64,000 nucleotides of DNA, from contig CAITDJ010000149.1 in assembly GCA_903891085.1 (NCBI GenBank), positions 1 to 64,000 on the forward strand, given 5' to 3'. The DNA comes from an uncultured Bacteroidota bacterium (lineage in GTDB: Bacteria; Bacteroidota; Bacteroidia; Bacteroidales; F082). Positions 14,514 through 24,319 of this stretch are shown here, one piece after another. Within the stretch, counting starts at the first letter, position 1. Every line of letters begins with the position of its first letter. Below the pieces are notes generated by a model. That model was given only the letters and a program-made list of their open reading frames with translations, ran no database searches and was not told the origin of the DNA. Both the position numbers and the translations under genes were made by a program.

Positions 14514-17500
14514 ATGAAAAAGGTTTTTATATGGATAGGCATCACCCTTGCGGGTCTGGTTGCTGTGGTAGCTATTGTGATCGGCATTGCCGTCTGGTTT
14601 ATTTTTACTCCGGAAAAAATTACGCCCATTATTCGTTCCCAGGCGGCCAATTACCTCACTTGCAAATCGCAGATTGGTGAGGTGGAACTTACTTTTTTCA
14701 GTACTTTCCCCCGTTTCGGATTAAAAGTGAAGCAATTTGCCCTGATGAATCATATTGAGGGCGTACAATCAGATACCCTAATTCAGGCCGAAGAATTTGT
14801 CGGAACCGTTGACTTGAAGGCATTTTGGAATCGCAATGAACTGGTTTTAAACGAAATGCAGCTCCGTAATGGAGTGCTGAACGTGTTTATCGACAGCACA
14901 GGACGCACCAATCTTGATATCATGAAAGCCGATACTGTCGCTGCACCGGCAGAAGCGGAAACGTCGGTCAGTTTCATTCAGCTCGACAAAGTCAATCTGG
15001 AAAACGTTGGTTTATCCTACATCGACCACGAGCTCGGCATGGTAACCGATATCCGTGATCTGACAGCCGTGATTTCGGGTAAGATGATCTCCGACACCAT
15101 CAATACACGCATCAATGTCAGCAAAGGGGTGTTATCCGTAAATTACGATGGGGAGCAATACCTGACGAATGCAACAATAACCACACAAACAACGGCAAAG
15201 GTTATTGTATCGAAAATGCAATTCACCTTCGACAAATCTGAAGCATCGGTCAACAATATGAGCCTTACCTACAGCGGCACGGCCATGTATATCGACACGC
15301 CTTTTGAAGTGGTTACTGATATCTCGTATCAAAGTAAAGAGCTTCCTTTATCGGATGTCCTTGCCCTGGTACCTCCCTCCTACCAATCCTATTTTGAAGG
15401 GGTGGTAGCCGACGGAAAAGTTACTTCGGATGGCAGATTTTCGGGATCCTATACCGATTTTGTCTATCCCCTGATGGATATGCACATTCTGCTTCGGGAT
15501 GGCACCATGACCTACGAAGGATTCCCGCTTCCGCTCAATGCCCTGAATGGCGAGTTTGTGTTTTATTCTGATCTGACCAACGATGAAACCTCTTATTTCC
15601 GTATCGATCAGTTCAACGCCAAAACACCTCAGTCAGATTTTCAGACGAGTGGAAGCATTACCCATATGTTCACCGATATGCATTGTGACCTGAAATTTGG
15701 AGGAAACCTGACCTTAGAAGAATTTGCTTCGATGCTTCCAGCGCAACCGAAAATGAAAATAAGCGGAAAAGCTTCGGTTGAGGTATTGTCGCAGTTCTCG
15801 ATGTCGGAGCTCGATAAGATGCAGCTCGATAAAATGAAGTTTGCCGGTTCGGTACAACTGACCAATTTCAGCACCCTGTACGATACAATTTCGATGCAAA
15901 CCGATGATTCTCATATCGATTTTGAGATCCCGAATTTGCACCCCATTTCGAAAAAAACGCAGTTCATTGCAGCAAAAATATCATCCAAAAACTTTCAGGT
16001 GAGCACCTTGCACAGTACGAATGCCCAGTTGAAAAATGCCTCTATCGCTTTCGAAACCTCGGATGTGATGGATAGTACACGCATTCCTGATGTGATTTGT
16101 TCGTTCAGGATGGATTCGCTTTCGGCACGCATGGACACCATCACCATGATGGCACAACAGCCGGTTGGTAAGTTTGAAATGATGCCACAGAAAGGAAAAG
16201 ACCTTGAGGCTGAAATGAACGTCGATATCACGGGTGATGCGCTGAAGGCTTCGTTCGGATCGGGAAGCAGCAGCATGAAACAGTTGAAGTTAAAAGCACA
16301 TGTGCTCGACAATGCGGTTATGCCTAAGATGAAGATTGAGTATTATGGAGAAAATCTGAAAATGGCGATGGGCGCCGATTCAGCCAGCATGGATAAGATT
16401 GATATGTCTGCCGATCTGGTGAACGACCCGAATCAGAAGGAAATTCTTCAGCAATGGCAGGTCACCGGATTTTTGAAGATGGATAAAGGGCTGATCACGC
16501 TGGAAGCGGTTCCGTTTTTGATTGACATCCCTTCTATTCAGATGGATTTCGATCCGGAAGTATTTAACATCCACGAGAGCAAACTGAAAATTGACAATTC
16601 CGATTTCAGTCTTGAGGGAAAACTCAGTAATATCGCCTCCTATTTCAGAAACGACTCGCTGCTGCGGGGTGATTTCAATTTCGTAAGCAATACCTCCGAC
16701 CTGGTGCAGCTCATGGGGCTTACGAGCGGCCTAGGTGAAGAAGAAGGTGCGCAGCCAACCGCAGAAGAAGCATCCACCGGACCCTATATGGTTCCAAAAG
16801 GCGTTGATTTCACGCTCAACGTGAATGTTGGGCTGGCGCATTTTGGCTCTGGGATAGCCACTGATATCACAGGAAAAATGCGTATAAAAGACGGACTGAT
16901 GGTGCTGGATGACTTCAACTTTGTTACGCCGGCAGCCAAAATGAATCTGACAGCCATGTACCGCACACCCCGAAAGAACCATCTCTTCATGGGGCTCGAA
17001 TTTCATATGCTCGACATAGAGATCAGCGAATTGCTGAAAATTATTCCGGATGTTGATTCCATCATGCCAATGTTACGTTCATTCAGCGGCAAGGGCGAAT
17101 ACCATATGGCTGCCGAAACCTATCTCGATTCGCTGTATAATGTCAAAAAATCGACCATACGCGGAGCCGCATCCATCAGGGGTCAGGATCTCGTGTTGAT
17201 GGATGGTGAAACCTTCACGGAAATCGCCAAGACATTGAAATTCAATAAACAAACCCACAACAAAGTGGATAGTTTATCTGCCGAGTTTACTGTATTCAAA
17301 CAGGAAATTGATGTTTATCCTTTCCTGATTGTGATGGACAAATACAAAGCCGTGGTGGCCGGAAGGCATAACCTGGACATGAGTTTCGATTACCATATTT
17401 CGGTGGTCGACAGTCCTTTGCCTGTTAAATTTGGCATCGACATTACCGGAACCCTCGACGATATGAAATACCGTCCTGCCAAATGCAGGTATCCCGAGTT

Positions 17501-17597
17501 ATATCGCCCTGTTGCACGGGGAGAAGTTAAAAACAGTCAGCTGGACTTGCGAAAGCTGATTCGTGATTCACTCACCGAAAAAGTCCCTAAAGAGTAG
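14514..17597 (+). CDS. Large AsmA-family protein
   Basis: A 1027-residue membrane-anchored periplasmic protein. I start at the ATG at 14514, which immediately begins MKKVFIWIGITLAGLVAVVA, a single N-terminal transmembrane anchor. A TTG six codons upstream is less likely. The N-terminal AsmA domain follows (FTPEKITPIIRSQAANYLTC, FFSTFPRFGLKVKQFAL), then long stretches of repeated beta strands resembling the repeating-beta-groove architecture of AsmA/TamB/YhdP proteins, ending in FGIDITGTLDDMKYRPAKC. Known relatives span the periplasm and are implicated in phospholipid or outer-membrane protein transport. A terminator follows 31 bases after the stop, so it ends its transcript. Confidence 0.85.
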   Translation: MKKVFIWIGITLAGLVAVVAIVIGIAVWFIFTPEKITPIIRSQAANYLTCKSQIGEVELTFFSTFPRFGLKVKQFALMNHIEGVQSDTLIQAEEFVGTVDLKAFWNRNELVLNEMQLRNGVLNVFIDSTGRTNLDIMKADTVAAPAEAETSVSFIQLDKVNLENVGLSYIDHELGMVTDIRDLTAVISGKMISDTINTRINVSKGVLSVNYDGEQYLTNATITTQTTAKVIVSKMQFTFDKSEASVNNMSLTYSGTAMYIDTPFEVVTDISYQSKELPLSDVLALVPPSYQSYFEGVVADGKVTSDGRFSGSYTDFVYPLMDMHILLRDGTMTYEGFPLPLNALNGEFVFYSDLTNDETSYFRIDQFNAKTPQSDFQTSGSITHMFTDMHCDLKFGGNLTLEEFASMLPAQPKMKISGKASVEVLSQFSMSELDKMQLDKMKFAGSVQLTNFSTLYDTISMQTDDSHIDFEIPNLHPISKKTQFIAAKISSKNFQVSTLHSTNAQLKNASIAFETSDVMDSTRIPDVICSFRMDSLSARMDTITMMAQQPVGKFEMMPQKGKDLEAEMNVDITGDALKASFGSGSSSMKQLKLKAHVLDNAVMPKMKIEYYGENLKMAMGADSASMDKIDMSADLVNDPNQKEILQQWQVTGFLKMDKGLITLEAVPFLIDIPSIQMDFDPEVFNIHESKLKIDNSDFSLEGKLSNIASYFRNDSLLRGDFNFVSNTSDLVQLMGLTSGLGEEEGAQPTAEEASTGPYMVPKGVDFTLNVNVGLAHFGSGIATDITGKMRIKDGLMVLDDFNFVTPAAKMNLTAMYRTPRKNHLFMGLEFHMLDIEISELLKIIPDVDSIMPMLRSFSGKGEYHMAAETYLDSLYNVKKSTIRGAASIRGQDLVLMDGETFTEIAKTLKFNKQTHNKVDSLSAEFTVFKQEIDVYPFLIVMDKYKAVVAGRHNLDMSFDYHISVVDSPLPVKFGIDITGTLDDMKYRPAKCRYPELYRPVARGEVKNSQLDLRKLIRDSLTEKVPKE

Positions 17598-17627
17598 CCA
17601 TAATAATTGTTATAGCATGAAGCTTTT

Positions 17628-17670
17628 ATCCTGTTCACGATCACAAGTAGTAATCATGAACAGGATTTTT
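17628..17670 (+). terminator. Terminator after the AsmA-like gene
   Basis: ATCCTGTTCA at 17628-17637 pairs with TGAACAGGAT at 17656-17665 (10 bp, extended by GAT/ATC inside), followed by a run of Ts. Confidence 0.8.
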
Positions 17671-17755
17671 AATTGTGAATATTGCCGTTTTATTGTTGCG
17701 TTTAGATATGCCATTCACCTTCAATAGTTTTACCTTTGGATAAACTTATTCAAAC

Positions 17756-18397
17756 ATGCTTCCCGGTCCCAATTACATTTATAAATGTCCCAACTGCGAA
17801 ACCCTCGTTTCAAAAGGAAGTCTGATGAGTGGTAATACCATTGGCGCCGATTTCTATTCGGATGGAAGTTTTTTCGCGCCCATGATGCCGGTGTTTCCTC
17901 AGATCACCATCTGCCATGATTGCGATACCATTTTCTGGCTCAATGAAACCAACGAAACAGGGATGTGGCATTGGGGCGAAAAAACCAATCCGGCATGGGA
18001 GAATGCCGTTTATGCCCGTTTTCTCTCTATTGAAGAATATTTTTCGGCCCTCGAAATGAACCTTGCCAACAACAAAGCAGATGAATTTTACATCAGACAA
18101 CAAATCTGGTGGGGCTTTAATAATGCCCACCGTTACAAAAATGAAAGCAATACCGATGCATCAGAAAACATCCTGTGGACAGTCAATATCCATAAATTAC
18201 TTGGTTTGCTCGATAGTAGTAATAATAACGACCTCATCATGAAAGCTGAACTTCACCGCAACCTCGGAAACTTTGACACATGCCTTCAGGTGCTTGACAG
18301 CATTGTGAATCCGGAAGTTGAATGGCTGAAAAATATCATGATAAAAGCCTGTAAGGCAAAAAACAGAAAAGTCATACAGCTAAAACAAAATACTTAA
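17756..18397 (+). CDS. Hypothetical protein with two Cys-pair (zinc-ribbon-like) motifs
   Basis: A 213-residue soluble protein I do not recognise. Its first 60 residues contain CPNC (11-14) and CHDC (53-56), a spacing that fits a zinc ribbon. After DTIFWLNE there is an aromatic-rich stretch (MWHWGEKTNPAWENA, IWWGFNNAHRY). The C-terminal third (LHRNLGNFDTCLQVLDSI) resembles one TPR-like helical hairpin. It carries no signal peptide. It precedes the lipoprotein/radical-SAM pair by 82 bases on the same strand, but no shared function can be claimed. Possible roles include a metal-binding adaptor or a nucleic-acid-binding protein. Both are guesses. Confidence 0.7.
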   Translation: MLPGPNYIYKCPNCETLVSKGSLMSGNTIGADFYSDGSFFAPMMPVFPQITICHDCDTIFWLNETNETGMWHWGEKTNPAWENAVYARFLSIEEYFSALEMNLANNKADEFYIRQQIWWGFNNAHRYKNESNTDASENILWTVNIHKLLGLLDSSNNNDLIMKAELHRNLGNFDTCLQVLDSIVNPEVEWLKNIMIKACKAKNRKVIQLKQNT

Positions 18398-18479
18398 GCG
18401 ATAGCTTCGGTCAAAACTCAGTTTTTATTGCATCGAAACATAAATTGCTCGTATCTTTAACATCTAAAGTATCTTTTCG

Positions 18480-18845
18480 ATGAAAAGCAAATGGATCAGA
18501 AATATACTCCGCGGATTGAGTGTCACCTCCATGGTATTTATCTTTCAGGCTTGTTATGGCTCACCACAGGACATGAAATATGATATGTTTATCGAGGGTC
18601 TTGTGAAAGCCAGTGCAACCGGCGAGCCGATTCAAGGAATCAAGGTTTCACTTACCGACACAGATCAATATGAATTTACAGACGAAATGGGCAAATTTTC
18701 CTTTTATACCGATCTCTCCGGGAGCTATCCTATCCTTTTTGAGGATACTGACGGTGGTCAAAACGGGGTTTTCATGGCCGTTGATACGGTGCTCATTCCC
18801 GAAAACAATTCAGTGTACTTCGAAATGTTACTGGATCGCCCATAG
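18480..18845 (+). CDS. Putative lipoprotein of the radical SAM/lipoprotein pair
   Basis: A 121-residue exported lipoprotein: a basic N-terminus (MKSKWIRNILRG), a hydrophobic segment, and a lipobox cysteine at residue 25 (IFQACYGSP). The mature domain (IEGLVKASATGEPIQGIKVSLTD, TDEMGKFSFYTD) is a carboxypeptidase-regulatory-like beta sandwich. The stop codon at 18843-18845 is followed without a gap by the ATG of a radical SAM enzyme, so the two are almost certainly co-translated. From memory, TIGRFAMs describe a Bacteroidota 'rSAM/lipoprotein system' with this arrangement. The proposed idea is that the lipoprotein is the enzyme's substrate or partner, but no product is known. The N-terminal NYGS/CYGSP neighbourhood of the lipidated Cys is conserved in that family as I recall it. 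Confidence 0.8.
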   Translation: MKSKWIRNILRGLSVTSMVFIFQACYGSPQDMKYDMFIEGLVKASATGEPIQGIKVSLTDTDQYEFTDEMGKFSFYTDLSGSYPILFEDTDGGQNGVFMAVDTVLIPENNSVYFEMLLDRP

Positions 18846-19904
18846 ATGTTCGGACTATTTAAAAACAGAATCTTCCGGCGATTTAAAAAAACCGAGGCAA
18901 GCATTCACGAATTGAATTATCTTTTCTGGGAATGCACCACACGCTGCAACCTGAATTGTTTGCATTGTGGCAGTGATTGTTCCAAGGACAGTTCGACTCA
19001 GGACATGCCTCTCTCCGACTTTCTGCTGGCGCTCGACACGATTGAACCCAAGTCAGAAAACCTAATGGTTGTGCTCACCGGAGGCGAACCACTCATGCGG
19101 AAAGATATTGAACAATGCGGACGCGAAATCAGAAAACACGGAGCGCGTTGGGGAATGGTCACCAACGGATATCTATACAACCAGGACAAACACAATGCCT
19201 TGATTAATGCCGGAATGGGTGCATTGACGATCAGTCTCGACGGCCTCGAAATCAACCACAACTGGCTGCGAAATAATAATAACAGTTTTGCCCGGACCGA
19301 CAGTGCCATTGCCCTGGCCAGAGGTTCAACCCGATTGAATTTTGATGTAGTGACCTGCGTAAACGCCAGAAATATTGATGAGATTCCGCTGATTTACAAT
19401 TATTTACTTTCGCAAAGCGTGAAAGCCTGGCGGTTGTTTACGATTGTCCCGATAGGAAGGGCCGCAAATAGTCCGGACCTGGTGTTGACAAATCAACAAT
19501 TCAAATACTTACTCGATTTCATCAGCCACACAAGAAAACTGAAAACGATCGACATCAAATTCAGTTGCGAAGGCTACGTGGGGCCTTATGAATCAAAAGT
19601 GCGCGATACAGGATTTTTCTGCAGGGCCGGCATCAATATCGGTTCGGTACTGATCGATGGTTCCATCTCAGCCTGCCCCAATATCGACCGAAGTTTTGTG
19701 CAGGGGAATATTTACACCGACAATTTTTTTGAGGTGTGGAACACGAAATTTCAGGTTTTCCGCGACCGGAAGTGGACAAAAACCGGCCGATGTGCCAACT
19801 GTAATCAATACGCTGATTGTCAGGGAAACGGCATGCATAACTGGTATGGTGACAAAGCAAACGTGCTGGTTTGCCACAACGAAAAAATAAATCCTGCAGG
19901 ATAA
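18846..19904 (+). CDS. Radical SAM enzyme with SPASM-like domain, lipoprotein-associated
   Basis: A 352-residue cytosolic radical S-adenosylmethionine enzyme. The [4Fe-4S] motif CNLNCLHC spans Cys34-Cys38-Cys41, preceded by Cys30. GGEP (79-82) binds SAM, and TISLDG (128-133) is a typical barrel strand. The C-terminal region has Cys259, Cys277, Cys316, Cys319, Cys325 and Cys343, the pattern of a SPASM domain with auxiliary Fe-S clusters, as in peptide-modifying maturases. Cys-rich auxiliary domains usually act on peptide substrates, so the neighbouring lipoprotein (zero-base spacing) or its precursor is a natural candidate. The actual reaction is unknown. No peptide-precursor gene or transporter is adjacent. 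Confidence 0.9.
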   Translation: MFGLFKNRIFRRFKKTEASIHELNYLFWECTTRCNLNCLHCGSDCSKDSSTQDMPLSDFLLALDTIEPKSENLMVVLTGGEPLMRKDIEQCGREIRKHGARWGMVTNGYLYNQDKHNALINAGMGALTISLDGLEINHNWLRNNNNSFARTDSAIALARGSTRLNFDVVTCVNARNIDEIPLIYNYLLSQSVKAWRLFTIVPIGRAANSPDLVLTNQQFKYLLDFISHTRKLKTIDIKFSCEGYVGPYESKVRDTGFFCRAGINIGSVLIDGSISACPNIDRSFVQGNIYTDNFFEVWNTKFQVFRDRKWTKTGRCANCNQYADCQGNGMHNWYGDKANVLVCHNEKINPAG

Positions 19905-19964
19905 ATACTGTTTAGGGACAACGATCACATTGACCGGGAAAATTCTTCGGTACCGGAAAATTTG

Positions 19965-21476
19965 TTACCAGTTGATATAGTGAATCTTAAACTCGTCATT
20001 GGTATAACCACCAATCACCTGTAGCCTGCCTTCCTCGGCATCTTTCACGCTGGTAAAGGCATTCGAGGTTCGATGTCCGCGGTCGGACCATGGCCAGCCC
20101 GGAAATTTATCCAACAGTATCTCGTTGAATTTATAGGTAAGATTAAAATCATCTTTCTCCTTGTGTATGTTACTGATGAGCATATTATATGATTTCTCAC
20201 CTTTTCCTTCAATATCGCAGAAACATGAGGAAAAAACAAAATAAAAGTACGGCCCCCGGCTATAATCAACAATGGGTGATTCGATAAAAATATCCATTTC
20301 ATCCTCCTGCCGGTCAATTTCCGGATTCAGATTGTTACGGTAAATATTACCGATCAGGTTGAAACAAACATCAATCCCTGTGATAAACAAATCAAAATCA
20401 CCATCGCCATCATAATCGCCCCAGCGTGCCATACCGTTCGACACACCGGTCAAACCAGCCATATAATCGATGAATCCAACGTCTTTACGGTTTTCGAAAA
20501 CAATTGTATAGGGTCGTTCCAAACTTTCACCTGTAATGATGAAATCGGGGTCGCCATCGGCATCAAAATCACTTACATCAATTTTCGAGTTCATCAACTG
20601 CCGCATACCATTTTCACGCTGTTCGTCAAACTGAAGATCTTTATACGCCCTGAAAACACGCGTATACGGCAAACCGGAACTGTTTAAACCGCTGATTACA
20701 AAATCAATCTTATTGTCGAGGTTATAATCGAACCAGGCTCCATCACTGTGTTTGAGTCCGGGAAACATTTGCGGAAGCAGTTTGTAAGCGCCGTTTTGAT
20801 AGATGTAGATGCGCGTGACAGGACCTGCAGAGGTAAGGCCGGTTAGCAATATATCAAGATTCCCATCCCGGTTGGCATCTCCCCAGCGCGCAGTGCCAAA
20901 TTGCAGACCGGGCAGGCTGATATCGCTTTCTGTGAGGCGTCCTTCGACGTTTTCATAAATCCTGGTAGAGATCATTTTATTGTTGTCACTGCCTGCGATC
21001 AATACATCAATGTCTTCATCCTTATCAAAATCACCAAACTCAACCGAACCGTCAATTAATCCATTAATATTCGAGGGTAGTCGGGTAAAAGTACCATTGC
21101 TTTGTTGAAGAAAAACGCCAGCTACCGGCTTATTGTTAGATCCCAAACCTGTAATTACAATATCCTGAAGTCCGTCCTTATTGAAATCGGCCACATCCAT
21201 ATCACCCCGGCTGACAGCAGGAAGACTTGAATTTGCAGCTGTAAACTGATCCTGTCCGGTTTGTTTATAGAAGCTTGTTTTGGGCTGCATCTTACTATGA
21301 ACCAGTTCACCACTGTGAACCAAGCCCAATTTACCATCACTGATAATCCAAACAGCAGATGCATTTGCTAATCCCTGGGGCTGTTTGTTTATTTCAGTAA
21401 AAACCTGCCCGTTTAATCCCAACAATGTCAAATTGAAGGCGATCAATAAAAATAACTTATTCGAAAATTTTGTCAC
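19965..21476 (-). CDS. Secreted FG-GAP/VCBS-repeat protein
   Basis: A 503-residue exported protein with a signal peptide (about residues 1-23, LLIAFNLTLLGLNG). It holds six calcium-binding VCBS/FG-GAP motifs in order: DFNKDGLQDI, DFDKDEDIDV, DANRDGNLDI, DYNLDNKIDF, DFDADGDPDF and DYDGDGDFDL. These normally fold as blades of an integrin-like propeller. The last 120 residues are distinct and contain a CFC motif. No type A sorting domain is visible at the C-terminus (ending FKIHYINW), so export beyond the outer membrane is not assured. The gene starts only 9 bases after the histidine kinase stop, so the two are co-transcribed. It may be a ligand-binding partner or output of that system. Confidence 0.85.
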   Translation of the reverse strand: MTKFSNKLFLLIAFNLTLLGLNGQVFTEINKQPQGLANASAVWIISDGKLGLVHSGELVHSKMQPKTSFYKQTGQDQFTAANSSLPAVSRGDMDVADFNKDGLQDIVITGLGSNNKPVAGVFLQQSNGTFTRLPSNINGLIDGSVEFGDFDKDEDIDVLIAGSDNNKMISTRIYENVEGRLTESDISLPGLQFGTARWGDANRDGNLDILLTGLTSAGPVTRIYIYQNGAYKLLPQMFPGLKHSDGAWFDYNLDNKIDFVISGLNSSGLPYTRVFRAYKDLQFDEQRENGMRQLMNSKIDVSDFDADGDPDFIITGESLERPYTIVFENRKDVGFIDYMAGLTGVSNGMARWGDYDGDGDFDLFITGIDVCFNLIGNIYRNNLNPEIDRQEDEMDIFIESPIVDYSRGPYFYFVFSSCFCDIEGKGEKSYNMLISNIHKEKDDFNLTYKFNEILLDKFPGWPWSDRGHRTSNAFTSVKDAEEGRLQVIGGYTNDEFKIHYINW

Positions 21477-21485
21477 GTAAGTGAA

Positions 21486-24284
21486 TTATTGTTTTTCAAA
21501 ATTAAATATTTTTTTGAATGTATTGATCAATGTCTCAAGATTAAAGGGCTTACTGATGAAACCATCGAAACCCATGTCGAGATATTTTTGGACTTCATCG
21601 AGCATAGCAAAGGCCGTAACTGCAATCATGGGTACAGTTAGTTTGAGTTCCTTAATCTTTTTCATGGCTGCAATACCATCCATTTCCGGCATCTGAATAT
21701 CCATCAGAATTAGGTCAACCTTGGTTTTAGAGGCAACATCAACGGTAATTATTCCATTTCCTGCAAACAAAACATGGCAATTCAAATGCTTGAGTAACAA
21801 ACCGGCAAGGTGTCGGTTTGTTTCATTATCTTCAGCAATGAGAATTGTTTTCTCGCTAAAATCATCTTTTTGATCGGATTGTAAAAACTTAACAACAACA
21901 TCAGCATTGCTCTTCTCGTGGTTGGCGGGTAGTGTAAAGTAAAATACAGTTCCATGGCCTTCCTTTGACTCGACCCAGATTTCACCACCAAGCAATTGGG
22001 TCAGGTTCCGGGTAATGGCCAGTCCCAATCCGGTACCACCATAGAGTCTTGTGTGGGAATCATCAGCCTGTCTGAATCGTTCGAAAACAACATCAAGCTT
22101 TGTATTTGGAATACCTATGCCCGAATCGCGGACATAAAATTCAAAATATTCGCCAATATGTAACACGCCAAACTCTACTTCGCCCTCATGGGTAAATTTG
22201 AGTGCATTACTTAATAAATTGGTCAATATCTGTTGTAAGCGTAATTTGTCGGTCGTTATTTGGGTATTCTCTATTGCTCCCCGATGGTTCAGTATAAGGT
22301 TTACTCCTTTTCTATCACTACGGTCGAGTTGTTGCCTGAAGGTGTTATAAGTATCATCAAGCACAAGCGTTACATCAAAAGTAGTTGGTTGAATTTTCAA
22401 TTCCCCTGCCTCAATTTTCGAAATATCGATGATATCGTTGATCAGATTAAGCAGCAATCTGCCACTTGATTTGATCATATTTATAAAATCCATTTTTTCT
22501 TCTTCATCATATTCGTTTGAAGAAAGCAAGTCGGAAAAACCAAGAATGGCATTCATCGGGGTTCGGATCTCGTGCGACATATTTGCCAAAAATGCCGATT
22601 TCAGTTTGTCTGATTCTTCCGCCTTATTTTTTGAACGGATTAATTCGAATTCAAATTCTTTTTGCGAAGTAATATTATCAACTACCGCGACAAATCCGAT
22701 AAACAATTTGTCGTTAAACATGGGTGCAACCTTCAGATGAAACCAATTAACATTCTCATTCCTGATCATCCGAAAAGAAATCTCTCCTACCTGGTGGTTG
22801 ATCCGGTGAATTGTATTCCAGAAGGTGATTGCATCGGCCTGGTCATCAATAAAGATATTATCGAGCCAGACACCTTCAAAAAACTGCTCTTTTTCAATAG
22901 CTGTTAATTCAAGCAGTCTTTCATTGATGAAAACAATTTGTCCGTTTTCGTTTGTAACGGCTATCCCTGAAGGAGATGTTTCAGATATGGTTTTGAATTT
23001 TTCTTCGCTCTTTCGCAGTGAAATCAAGGTTTCTTCACGTGCACGTATTTGTTCGCTTAATGCAGTTGTACGTTCATTCACCCTTCTTTCAAGTGACAGG
23101 TTTACCTGAGCAAGATCCTGATTCATCTTACGGTTGATAAGATATCTCCAAACAAAAAACAACGCAATTAAAATAAAGGTTGAACCGATGAGCAGAATAA
23201 CAAAATATCTCAACTGCATATCCTGTTCCTTCACTCTCAACCTTAGAATCTCATTATCTGCATCCAATTTGCTTGTTTCGTACCTCACCCTGATTTCGGC
23301 CAACTCATAAAATTTGCGCGTATTCATTAATGAGTCTTTTATTGCATTCGCCTTATTGGTAAACAGTAATGCTTCTTCAAACAGTTTCTTTTTTACTAAA
23401 ATTTTACTTCGTAGATTGTAATTTGTCAGTAAAAAACCTAAGTTATGCTGGCTCAAAGCAATACTTTCTGCCTTTTTCAGCAGGTTGTATGATTTGTCAG
23501 GCTCATTGAGCAAATAATAAACTTCAGCTTCCCGGTTATATATTATTGCTAAACCATATTCAGCATTTTTTTGAAAATAGATTCTTTCGGCAAGTAATAA
23601 ATAGTTTAATGCATCCTCATAGCGTTTAAGTGCAACCATAGCATCGCCCATATTGCCATATATATTTGCTTCCTCAATTATTTCATTCCTTTTTTGGCGC
23701 AAAATGATTGCATTATTAAAATATTTAATTGCCTGATTTTGATCATTCAATTTAATCAGCACCATACCAATAGCATTATATGAATAGGCTATCTGTGATT
23801 CATCTTTAAGATACTCTTTGATAGCAAGTGATTTATAATGGTATGTCAACGCATCTTCAATTTCATTTATTCCATAATAAACATTTCCGATATTGGCATA
23901 AGTGAAAGCAATTCCCATGCTATCGTTAAGTTTTTCGAAGATTTTAAGTGCCTCGAAATGAAGCATCAACGAATTTTCGTAAATATTAAGTTTGCAATAG
24001 CACACGGCTTCCTCATTTAATAGAATGGCCTTGTATTTTTCATTACCAAGTTTGTCGGCATATTTTATGGATTCGCGGGCGATATCGATTCCACGGGCAG
24101 GATTTATATTATTAAGCGACTGAATTAACTGATTGTATACTTCAAGTCTTTCTGTGCCGCTTGTTGTTTCTAGGAGTAAGAATAAACTATCACTATCATG
24201 ATTGCTGTCTCCCAAAACCATTTTTGGTATCAAAAAGCACAACAATATCAATTTAAAGGACAGAAGCATCAGTTTGCTTCGCAT
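21486..24284 (-). CDS. Hybrid histidine kinase (TPR-TM-PAS-HisKA-HATPase-REC)
   Basis: A 932-residue membrane sensor kinase. Order: signal peptide (1-25), tetratricopeptide repeats in the periplasm (about 40-330), coiled coil, one transmembrane helix (360-383), second coiled coil, PAS domain (about 425-540), HisKA with phospho-acceptor His571 in ANMSHEIRTP, HATPase with N-box NLLSNALKF, G1 DSGIGIP and G2 GGTGLGLAI, and a C-terminal receiver with Asp862 in LILMDIQMPEMDG and Lys in SKPF. Phosphorelay from His571 to Asp862 is expected. TPR sensor input is common in Bacteroidota kinases without a known ligand. It lies between a single-domain receiver (upstream) and the VCBS gene (downstream), and has its own -7 box. 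Confidence 0.93.
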   Translation of the reverse strand: MRSKLMLLSFKLILLCFLIPKMVLGDSNHDSDSLFLLLETTSGTERLEVYNQLIQSLNNINPARGIDIARESIKYADKLGNEKYKAILLNEEAVCYCKLNIYENSLMLHFEALKIFEKLNDSMGIAFTYANIGNVYYGINEIEDALTYHYKSLAIKEYLKDESQIAYSYNAIGMVLIKLNDQNQAIKYFNNAIILRQKRNEIIEEANIYGNMGDAMVALKRYEDALNYLLLAERIYFQKNAEYGLAIIYNREAEVYYLLNEPDKSYNLLKKAESIALSQHNLGFLLTNYNLRSKILVKKKLFEEALLFTNKANAIKDSLMNTRKFYELAEIRVRYETSKLDADNEILRLRVKEQDMQLRYFVILLIGSTFILIALFFVWRYLINRKMNQDLAQVNLSLERRVNERTTALSEQIRAREETLISLRKSEEKFKTISETSPSGIAVTNENGQIVFINERLLELTAIEKEQFFEGVWLDNIFIDDQADAITFWNTIHRINHQVGEISFRMIRNENVNWFHLKVAPMFNDKLFIGFVAVVDNITSQKEFEFELIRSKNKAEESDKLKSAFLANMSHEIRTPMNAILGFSDLLSSNEYDEEEKMDFINMIKSSGRLLLNLINDIIDISKIEAGELKIQPTTFDVTLVLDDTYNTFRQQLDRSDRKGVNLILNHRGAIENTQITTDKLRLQQILTNLLSNALKFTHEGEVEFGVLHIGEYFEFYVRDSGIGIPNTKLDVVFERFRQADDSHTRLYGGTGLGLAITRNLTQLLGGEIWVESKEGHGTVFYFTLPANHEKSNADVVVKFLQSDQKDDFSEKTILIAEDNETNRHLAGLLLKHLNCHVLFAGNGIITVDVASKTKVDLILMDIQMPEMDGIAAMKKIKELKLTVPMIAVTAFAMLDEVQKYLDMGFDGFISKPFNLETLINTFKKIFNFEKQ

Positions 24285-24319
24285 AACTCAGGCTATTACA
24301 GATGGTTACTATTTCATTG

